A stretch of 64,000 nucleotides of DNA from Corythoichthys intestinalis (taxonomy: Eukaryota > Chordata > Actinopteri > Syngnathiformes > Syngnathidae), in the NCBI RefSeq assembly GCF_030265065.1, contig NC_080397.1, positions 22,326,501 through 22,390,500 of the forward strand, in the 5' to 3' direction. Numbering within the stretch: position 1 is the first letter of the stretch; each line of letters starts with the position of its first letter. Shown piece by piece: positions 56,568-64,000 of this stretch. A model generated the notes under the pieces. It searched no databases and was not told the origin of the DNA. It saw only the letters and a program-made list of their open reading frames with translations. The position numbers were made by a program, and so were the translations under genes.

Positions 56568-56742
56568 TTGAAATACTGTACGAAGGAGATGTTTACAGAG
56601 CTCAACCTACCAATTCTATCTGAAAATGATGTCCCTGGTGCCAAATTCACTGGTAAAGATGTGGAAGAACATACAAATGTTCAGTTAAAGAGATGGCTTG
56701 AGTGTCGAGGGCTGAAAAAGACGGAAAAAAGAAACAAGCTAA
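56568..56742 (+). pseudogene. SAP-like N-terminal fragment of a transposon protein
   Basis: SENDVPGAKFTGKDVEEH, then VQLKRWLECRGLKKTEKRNK, resembles the DVPGA and LRWWLLCRG (SAP-like) start of fish YqaJ or ISL2EU-type proteins. It sits in a degenerate context with no ends assigned. Confidence is limited. Confidence 0.4.
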
Positions 56743-57024
56743 GCTTTAGCCTTAGCTTTTATTATCGACACCTTTTTCTTATGCCACTGACAATGGCATT
56801 CTCCTGTTTCAACAATCTATCCTTTACCACCATATACTCTATCTTATATATTATATTCTCTGGTGGTCTTACGTCTCTGACCGTTTTTTGGGGCAATTTA
56901 CATTGCTATTTTTTTGTAGCGATCGCAAATGCTAGTCGTTGACAGCCAACAAACACTTTTAATTTTTTCATTAATAACAAATCTTAATCTATAAGTCATT
57001 TACACGTCCCCCTTACTAAAGGTG

Positions 57025-57025
<1 letters not shown>

Positions 57026-57057
<32 letters not shown>
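57026..57057. repeat. Oligo(T) run, 32 bp
   Basis: Uninterrupted T32. It may be a reverse poly(A) tail, but no retroposon body is recognised beside it. Confidence 0.95.
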
Positions 57058-57061
<4 letters not shown>

Positions 57062-57420
57062 CTGAAAAGGTAACAGTGGCAGTCAGATACCATTTTAATT
57101 CTTTCCAGGTCATTAATTGTCAGACAGAAGCAGCACAGCAAAACGCCACGCTAAAAAATGAGTAAAAAAATAAGTAAAAAATATCAAAATGGCTTACCTC
57201 TTTGTCCTCTGAAGGACCATGCCAACCCAGCAAAATGTTTACTTTATATGAAATGTGAATGGCTTCACCTTGCTGGCGTTAACCGTCCACGCAAGTTGAT
57301 CGATTCTTCACATTTTTTCCTCAAGGTTTTTGGTTTCGGGAAATGTATGAAGAAAACATCCTTCATATTTCGTAATGTCTACAGTCCTTTCTACAAGTTC
57401 CATATCAGCAGTGCTTGATC

Positions 57421-58000
57421 GGCATGTTCGTTTTTGAAAGGTTACTGGAGAAAACTAGCAGAAATACCATAAAGCCCGCAAACAGTTTGCTGAAGACATG
57501 CCAACAAAGCACATGGATTACTGGAACCATGTCCTATGGTCTGAGGAGACGGGCGGGCTTTCTTGTGTACCATCTTCAGAAGAGGCTTTCTCCTGGGGTG
57601 ACAGCCATGAGCACAAATTTGATGTAGAGTGCGGCGTTTGGTCTGAGCACTAACAGGCTGACCCCACACCTCTTCAATCTCTGCAGCAATGCTGAGAGCA
57701 CTCCTGTAACAAGTCACATGACATTTTGGAGGGAAAATTACACGCAGTACTCAATTTGGACATTTAGGGATGTACGTTTTTTCAACAGGGTGTACTCACT
57801 TTTGTTGCAGGGGTTTAAATATTAATGGCTATATTTTGAGCTATTTTGAGGGGGAAATAATTTAACTGTATTATATAAGCTGCACACAGACTACTTTTCA
57901 TTGTGTCAAAGGGTCATTTTGTCAGTGTTGTCCCATGAAAAGATATACTTGCATATCTGCAGAACTGCGAGGGGTTTACTCACTTTTCTGATACACTGTA
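57421..58000. mobile_element. Rearranged Tc1 transposon with an internal inversion
   Basis: The right terminal sequence (CACTTTTCTGATACACTGTA at 58000) and the GTGTCAAAGGGTCATTTTGT region belong to one Tc1 family. The plus strand at 57480-57545 reads KARKQFAEDMPTKHMDYWN and HVLWSEET. The minus strand at 57718-57550 reads PVSAQTKRRTLHQICAHG, then RRKPLLKMVHKKARP, which should directly precede KQFAEDM. So the N-terminal half points opposite to the catalytic half. Confidence 0.75.
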
Positions 58001-58089
58001 TGTGAGGGCGTGTCTATAATGTCCCACTTCTGCTTTACGATGCTACGTCACAGTCTAAAAATAGCATTCGTGCTGTACGCTTTTAAAAA

Positions 58090-58399
58090 ATCTTGTTAGT
58101 TTTATGGACTTACGATCTGCCAGCTTGTTGTTTCTTGGTATCGTATGCAAGCTCATATTTGCAGAGACCGCACACGACAGTGGCATCTTGCCTATTTTCT
58201 TTGAAATAAGTACATGCTTTGGCCACTCTGGTCCGTTTTTGTGACTTTGTTCGCTTTCCCGCTTACATCCCGAGCGTCAGCCATTCTCAACTATATCCGC
58301 ATATATGTATTTTTAAAACGTCATTAACCGTCGACGGTATGTTGTGCTCGTCGACGCATTTGTTATCGATGACGTCAACAACGTCGGGGCAGCTCTAGT
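58090..58399 (-). mobile_element. hAT-BED element fragment, copy 2
   Basis: It starts (minus) TAGAGCTGCCCCGACG and continues GCGTCGACGAGCACAACA. The same order is seen at 63699-64000. Shared blocks GGACTTACGATCTGCCAG and TTGGCCACTCTGGT also link it to 45125-45510. Confidence 0.7.
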
Positions 58400-58639
58400 C
58401 AGATCATCTCGTGTTAATACATACACATGTTAAATTGACTGGTTTTGAAGTCAGAAGCAAGTAAAAGGTTTGTAACAAAAAAAAAATGTTCGTACATCTC
58501 GACGTTTTTATAGTTGAAAATCTGCAATTTTGGTATTTGGCCAAGAAATATGAAGTCGACGCACATGGTTTGCCTTGGTAGGCCACGCAAAATGCCCTAT
58601 TCCCCGGGCTTTGTGCCTGACACCTGTGCATAAACTCAT

Positions 58640-58770
58640 TTGTTCATTCACTGCCAGTCCTTCCAGCACAAATGGATTGGATGTCTGCTTGAGACAAACT
58701 TTACAGCAGAAGGATGAAAAAAGCCACAAGATTGGACGTCTGTCATCGACAATGTCACTGAAGGAGTTAA
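58640..58770. repeat. Dispersed ATTGG-GTCTAT repeat family, partial copy
   Basis: ACAAATGGATTGGATGTCTG and GATTGGACGTCTGTCATCG, as in the copy at 13862-14180. Confidence 0.55.
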
Positions 58771-59654
58771 ACAGCTTGGCTGTTTCCAAAGAAGTCGTCT
58801 TTCTCCTGTCCAATTCAGCCAATCTGTGAACTTCCGCGAGCTCTCTGATTGGTAGGCTACGTGGTTCATTTGCAACATGTGTGCACAAGTGAGCGCGCAG
58901 AGAAAACAAACCGGCGAACGCAGGGGTTGAGAGATTGAGCGGAAGGGGGGGAATTGAGCGGCATAGAGTAGATATTTTTTTGCTCAGTATATGTTTTTGT
59001 GCTCAAAATCCATTATTGCTCGGTCAGAATAGTGGATGCAATATAACGCCATATTTGGGGGAAAATTGATGTTGAATTCATCTTCACAAATGTCAGGTTG
59101 CCCAACTCGTTTCTAATGAGGCTTAAATTTGAATTATGTAAGGTAAGCACCTCGGTCAACTGCTGTGCGAATAGGTGTACGTTTAAAACTTCAAATATAT
59201 AATCATTTTTTAATTTAAAAAAAAAAAAAAAACGAATATTCGCGAGTTAACTATGGACTGCATGCAATTGATCTTTTAATCGCTTGACTGTGTAGTATTA
59301 CAGTTTGACGAAATGATAGTGCAAAAATCGAGGATTTTTTTTTTTTTTTTTTTACAAAAATGAGTTAACTATACAAAAATGTGATTAAATATTTTTAATC
59401 GCTTGACAGGACGAATATATACATACCGGTAATTAACATCTATAGGTTAATAGTGCAAAGTCGTGATTGTTAAAGTTGTGTTGGTTAAAAAAGTTTTTGC
59501 ATTATTAGAGTAATAATAGTAATATTTTGAAATTTGCACTTGTTTGACCTGCAGAAAAACGTGAATAAAAATAGAAATATTATTAGAAATATATTTATTA
59601 TTTTTCTTCTTTCCTAAAGTCTAAACGCAGACTTCTCTTTCTCCTAACAATCTG

Positions 59655-59860
59655 CAGCAATGGGTTCTTCTAAGCCGTTACCCAGAGCTCTAAAACTGAA
59701 CATGATTGATGAGAAAGCTACGAGAAGAAACCAAAGCAATTCCTGATACCAGTTTTAATTTGGATCGAGTTGAATGTAATTCAGAAATGAGCTGATGGAG
59801 GTCCAAACAAGTTGTGGAAGATCTCGAAAAATAACAACTGCTGCTAGAAAAACAAGCCAG
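59655..59860 (+). pseudogene. Tc1-like transposase N-terminal relic
   Basis: MGSSKPLPRALKLNMIDE, then in another frame EKKPKQFLIPV and VQTSCGRSRKITTAARKT, resembling a Tc1 N-terminus (HTH and the GRPRKIS linker). No terminal repeats are recognised, so this is tentative. Confidence 0.35.
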
Positions 59861-60478
59861 AAGCTCTGTTGGAATGCATAAAAGCTCCTGGAAAATCTTG
59901 CAGACACTGGCTGGAGTCATGGCACAAATACATCTTTCAAGGAAGAGTAATCATCAGCGAAACCTATTTCTTGTATTTAGAAACAATTCATGAAAATGAC
60001 CTTACAAAGCCTTTATTTGAAACCATAGCAATGTGATTGAGCCTGTGTGGTGAGCTGTACAAGCATTGGTGTGTGAACCTCCAGACATGACTGGGCCTGT
60101 GGATTATGCAGAAAAAGTGAACAGAGCCGAGGCTTGTGCATGAGCCGCTCACTCGGCCTTAAACACTGCTATGCTTGTCAGCAAACACACACGTATATAC
60201 TTACAGACCAGAATGTAAACATTCCTACTAGTTGAAGACGAAGAAATTAGTTGGGAGCTTGGGTATGTAATGCATGTCAGTGTCATTGAAAGGCTGCAAC
60301 AACTCTGCATTCCAGTGGGGCAGCTGTCACTTGAGGCAGATTTGAGGTATCTTTGGCTAAATAAAGAGTGTCTAAATGTCTCATTTCACAAAAAATCCAG
60401 TCTTCCTAATTGTCGTCATTTCATGGAGTTGTCAATTAAAGATGACATCCATGTGTCTAAAATGAAATCAATCACAAC

Positions 60479-60600
60479 TAGGGATGTTCCGATCTCATAT
60501 TTTTGCACACGAGTTTGAGTCATCTGAATTTAAAACTCTGCCTATACAGAGTCCCTGTCTGACACAAAAAAATGTTTTGTTAAAAAAAAAGTTCCAAACA
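60479..60600. repeat. TAGGGATGTTCC miniature element fragment
   Basis: Shares its first 120 bp with 7612-7740. No right end is visible. Confidence 0.5.
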
Positions 60601-61464
60601 TGTTACCAGTACTGTCATTTTACAGTACTTCCTCTTCCGCTTTTTGCGATTGTTGCGTGGTATAAAACGAATATATTTTTGTATCTTTTGGCAATGCCGT
60701 TGTATTTGTGGAATATGTTTTACTTATGAGCCCTTAAAAAGCAAAATAAAAAAGTAAATATATTAGGCCTGAACAATATTATATAAAAAATTAACATTAC
60801 GATATACGTATATTGCCAAGGCTCTGCACACATTTTTTGAATTGGTTGCACTGGTGAACCTTTTTTTTAAAGCAACACTAGGTAACTTTTCAGCCTTTAT
60901 AGACAAGTTTCCGAGGTACTTCCGCATGTCTGCCCGCAACTTGTTTTAGAATTTCTCCATTCAAAACAACAGTGGAGGTGGAGTAACATTACTCTTCAAA
61001 TTCCCTTAAAAAGGACAATTTGGAAATATCGAATCCACCTGCCATCATCACGACAGAGGAGGACATGTTAATGAAGGCAGATGTGGAACCAAGCTCATGC
61101 CACCACAAAGACCGAGTGTTTTTGGAGCCATGCTGCCGCTGTGTTATGGAAGGTATGTTCTTCCGATCACTGCATTTTCATGTGTCCGGTTCGCCAAAAA
61201 TACCAAAGCTAAAATCTTGCTCATGAAACGACTTGTAGCATTTGATATTGTTTTTACGATGACATTAATTATGATGATCTTTAATAATATTTACTACAAC
61301 TACTGAATCTGCTGCTAGTCTGTTGCTAATCAGTACGTGTTGGATGGCACAGAATGCAAGTGTTACAACTTTTTTGTCCGTTTGTTTACAGGTGGAAAAC
61401 GCTGTTAGGCAAGGGAGACAAGTTGATGTGCCTCACAACAACAGTTACTGTACTTTGATGGACA

Positions 61465-61548
61465 TACAGTGGGGAGAACAACTATTTGATACACAGTCAA
61501 TGGGAAAACCCATTGGCAGTGTATCAAATACTTGTTCTTCCCACTGTA
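61465..61548. mobile_element. Tc1-derived palindrome (two terminal ends head to head)
   Basis: TACAGTGGGGAGAACAACTA is mirrored by CTTGTTCTTCCCACTGTA with only AAAA between the arms. It looks like two Tc1-type ends with the body deleted, 84 bp, flanked by TA. Confidence 0.8.
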
Positions 61549-61559
61549 TATCGAGACTA

Positions 61560-61692
61560 CGTGTGTTCTACCCGGGGGCGGCTGGGAGACCGGCCCGGCT
61601 CGCAGTGGACCATCAGCTCGATCCCGAGATCCAACTACGAGCTTTTTAATTGCAGCAACGTTAAGATACGCTATTGGAGCTGGAATTACCGA
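61560..61692 (-). pseudogene. 18S rRNA gene fragment
   Basis: The minus strand begins CGGTAATTCCAGCTCCAATA, continues with AAAAAGCTCGTAGTTGGATC and then TCGGGATCGAGCTGATGG, as in the region around the universal 530-loop/V4 start of 18S rRNA. The left part (61560-61600) is less similar. Only about 100-130 bp are present and there is no sign of an rDNA unit, so it is a displaced fragment. Confidence 0.85.
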
Positions 61693-62281
61693 GGACAGTG
61701 GGAGAAAGCCTGTCTGGAGGCCGTAATGTCGGGTGAAAGTTTGGCGAGGCTCCGGACCTCTGCTGTCTGATATCACAAATCTCGTATGCTATTTTTCCAA
61801 TAATTTTATAAATTGTGATTAATGTCCTGTTTTGCACATGCACCAATCGTTTTAAATAAAACAAGAAATGGAATCTCGCTGTCCAAATGTTTTATTGCGA
61901 TCAATATCTGCTATAAAAAATAATATACTATTTTTGTTTTTATGTACATACCTTGTAGTATTTCCATGTAACAACAAAATCCGTTTCAGCTCTTCTGCAT
62001 TTGGCAAATGTGTATTGCTATGTCTGATTGGTATAATGGAGTCATGTGATTATTGTTGCGACGTCTTATTGGTGAAATTGGTAGAGCCGCTGTTGGCATG
62101 TCTGGCAAAAATATAGTCAAATTTAATATGTAGAATAAAGTGGAAACATTTAACGACTCTAGTGTATCCCAGAGTAGTACAGTAAGAGTAGCGGTATTGC
62201 AACTCTGCTCGAGTAAAAGTAAAAATGAAGGCATGGTAAAACTACTCTTAGAAGTACATTTTTCTCAAAGTTGAATTCGAG

Positions 62282-63311
62282 TACAGTGGTACCTCCATAA
62301 GAAGTTAATTCGTTCCAGGACTTTGTAAGTCGAACTGGTCGCATGTCGAGCAGGATTTTCCCATAAGAATGCATTAAAATTCCATTAATTAAAACCTCCA
62401 TTAAATCCTTAATAAATACGGCTGGTACTATTACAAATGGCAGTTACACATAGCAAAACAAATAAATTATAAATAAAAATCGGAATAATAATACAATGAT
62501 AATTCCTGTGATAATGTTACGAATTGGGTTCTAATGTGGCGGACGTTTTTTGCTGTACCTGAACGCACCGTGCCACTGACGTGACAGAGCGGTAAGGTTG
62601 AGAGCTTACTTTCACTTTCAATGTTTTCTTGAGAACACCGTCAACTGCGGCGGACAGAAGGCGTTTGGTGTTGGATAAGTTCTGAAATAAATGATAAAAA
62701 ACCTGACGAAGCTGGAAATTTCTTTGGCGATGTTAACACAATACCAATAGTCACCTTAACTTACAAAGACTGGTGGTCAGAGGGGGACCGTGGAGATGTA
62801 TTGTTGAGCCAGTTCACGGATTGCGAACCCCACGCTCATGTTTTTCTACAACAGGGGTGCCAAAGTCCAGTCCTCCAGAGCCCCTATCCAGCTTGTTTTC
62901 CATTTCTCCCTCCTCCAACGCACCTGACTCGAATAATCCGGATCATTATCAGGCTCCTGCAGAGCTTGCTGATATGCTGATCATTTGATTCAGGTGTGTT
63001 CAAGGAGGGAGACATTGAAAACAAGCTGGATAGGGGCTCTCGAGGACCGGACTTGGGCACCCCTTTTCTACAATTTGCATCATCATTTCAATTGTAAGCG
63101 TCACCTTTTTCCTTGTTTCAACAGCTGTACCAACCTTTTTGAAACCTGATTTCTCTCACAAGAAAATCCGCCGTTCGTTTGTCTGCGGTGCTGTCATGTC
63201 GTCGTATTTCGCGCATGTCGTCGGATGTAGAAACAAATGGCGAGTCAAATTTCACGTCGGATGTCAAAAAGATCGTGGGTCGAAGCGATCGTATGTCGAG
63301 GTACCACTGTA
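62282..63311. mobile_element. CAGTGGTACCTC miniature element, complete copy with a nested hAT
   Basis: Left TACAGTGGTACCTCCATAAG and right GTATGTCGAGGTACCACTGT are inverted. A truncated second copy is at 42250-42878. It is 1030 bp, of which 222 bp come from the hAT insertion and its duplication. Confidence 0.85.
62852..63065. mobile_element. Nested hAT miniature element with perfect 8-bp target duplication
   Basis: The ends are CAGGGGTGCCAAAGTCCAGT and the complement ending GGACTTGGGCACCCCTT. Flanks are TTCTACAA at 62844-62851 and 63066-63073. The arms also carry AAGCTGGATAGGGGCTCT and its inverse. Confidence 0.92.
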
Positions 63312-63463
63312 AATAAAACGCGTGATTTGAGTCCACAATTATTCCATTAAGTAAGATGCAATCGACACAAGTATGCACCTACTGTTGAGTTAGCAATCAA
63401 AAGGATTCAACCTTTTGTTTGTATTTGTGCTCAACCTCATATTGTTTGTTTTCTTGCTTGCAG

Positions 63464-63510
63464 GCCAAGTCAAGGTGTTCAGAGCTGAGTTCACCTTTGA
63501 CCCCAGAACG
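63464..63510 (+). CDS. ostf1: ostf1 coding exon 2
   Basis: Preceded by TTGCTTGCAG and followed by GTAAGAG. It reads (G)QVKVFRAEFTFDPRT, matching human GQVKVFRALYTFEPRT, the start of the SH3 domain. ALYDF-like residues here are AEFTF. Phase matches exon 1 (split Gly codon). The SH3 remainder and ankyrin repeats lie beyond the window. Confidence 0.95.
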
Positions 63511-63698
63511 GTAAGAGACCTCTGTTTTGCTTGTTTCTGGGCAAATAATCACATATGAATGTTATACACCCTCCAGTTACCTTTGATAGGTTGTTTTACC
63601 TAAAGATCGGAAACCGGGCCAAATCACATCGTTTTCATAAGATCATAGCGGGTGAAGAAAATAATTGAAATTTTAGGGTTGTTTTTTTTTTTTTTTTT

Positions 63699-64000
63699 GA
63701 GCTGTCCCGACTAGTCGACTATGTCGACGTCATCGATGACGACATCGATGACGTAAATCCGTCGACGAGCACAATATCCCGTCGACGGTTAATGAAGGGT
63801 TAAAAAAATATATGCGTGGAAAGTTAGAATGTCGGATGCTCTGTTTGCAAGCGGGGAAAGCGGCACAAAGCCAAAAAAGCACACCAGAGTGTCCAAAACA
63901 TTGACTTATTTCAAAGAAACAAAGGAGAGTACACTCTTCTGTCCTGTCTCTTCAGTGCCAAGCTTGGCTGCACGTCGGCCGTGAATAAACACCTCAAGCG
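63699..64000 (+). mobile_element. hAT-BED element, copy 3, runs off the right edge
   Basis: It starts GAGCTGTCCCGACTAGTCGA after a T16 run. The plus strand then reads KRGKRHKAKKAHQSVQNIDL and, near the edge, SCLFSAKLGCTSAVNKHLKR. These are the Cys and His of a BED zinc finger as in hAT transposases. It is the best-preserved of the three copies, but its end is outside the window. Confidence 0.72.

Larger units (their letters stand above)
50871..63463 (+). other. ostf1: ostf1 intron 1 (12.6 kb), transposon-filled
   Basis: It runs from GTAAGC to TTGCTTGCAG. At least ten mobile elements or fragments are listed inside. Unassigned stretches (50871-51416, 56248-56567, 56743-57024, 58771-59654, 59861-60478, 60601-61464 and 61693-62281) show no convincing gene. 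60890-61230 has a frame MEISNPPAIITTEEDMLMKA that I do not recognise. Confidence 0.85.

Noticed and set aside
56568-56942. 124-codon frame as a host gene
   Set aside because: Only its first part resembles a transposon protein. The rest is low-complexity hydrophobic sequence with no splice signals or neighbours to support a gene.
1-64000. CRISPR arrays, bacterial operons, riboswitches
   Set aside because: Split genes with GT-AG introns and vertebrate repeats show nuclear eukaryotic DNA. The repeated units seen have no regular short repeat and spacer pattern.
1-64000. tRNA or snRNA genes
   Set aside because: I looked for A and B box pairs and for snRNA-like blocks while reading, and saw none that I could fold convincingly. 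The segment next to the 18S fragment (61693-61770) was considered and not recognised.

Overview
The window is vertebrate, almost certainly teleost, genomic DNA. Its genes have short exons with GT-AG introns, and the rest is dense with fish-type transposons: Tc1 elements with long inverted repeats, Rex3-type LINEs, hAT miniature elements with 8-bp target duplications, and ISL2EU-like elements with a THAP exon. Species cannot be fixed from sequence alone. A percomorph is my guess.

Four host genes are supported by reading exons and checking splice phases. rnf122 (minus strand) is represented by its first coding exon (25 bp, ending at 20065) and its transmembrane exon (5674-5830), separated by a 14.2-kb intron. 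Its RING exons lie off the left edge. ggh (gamma-glutamyl hydrolase, minus strand, 26807-36079) is complete in nine coding exons, with one apparent single-base shortfall in a T run of exon 8. nmrk1 (nicotinamide riboside kinase 1, minus strand, 45734-47282) is complete in seven coding exons. ostf1 (osteoclast-stimulating factor 1, plus strand) starts at 50837. Only its first two coding exons are in the window, 12.6 kb apart. nmrk1 and ostf1 are divergent neighbours, as I recall from human chromosome 9.

Layout: 1-4.6 kb holds a Tc1 element with an open transposase and an older Tc1 carrying nested insertions. 4.6-20.1 kb is rnf122 with an intron full of Rex3, Tc1, mariner-type and ISL2EU-like pieces. 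20.1-26.8 kb is the rnf122 5' region, a hAT element with a nested hAT element, and a decayed Tc1. 26.8-36.1 kb is ggh. 36.4-45.6 kb is an intergenic transposon field with a LINE bearing a restriction-like endonuclease, a probable solo LTR, and several hAT elements. 45.7-47.3 kb is nmrk1. 47.3-50.8 kb is repeats. 50.8-64 kb is ostf1 with a transposon-filled first intron that also holds an 18S rRNA fragment.

The host genes are housekeeping or signalling genes with no shared pathway. I found no convincing previously undescribed biological system. The most informative items are the open, apparently young Tc1 family with IR/DR ends, two ISL2EU-like deletion derivatives that keep the first exons and splice donors of two convergent genes, the ggh reading-frame anomaly, and a record of nested insertions dated by target-site duplications.
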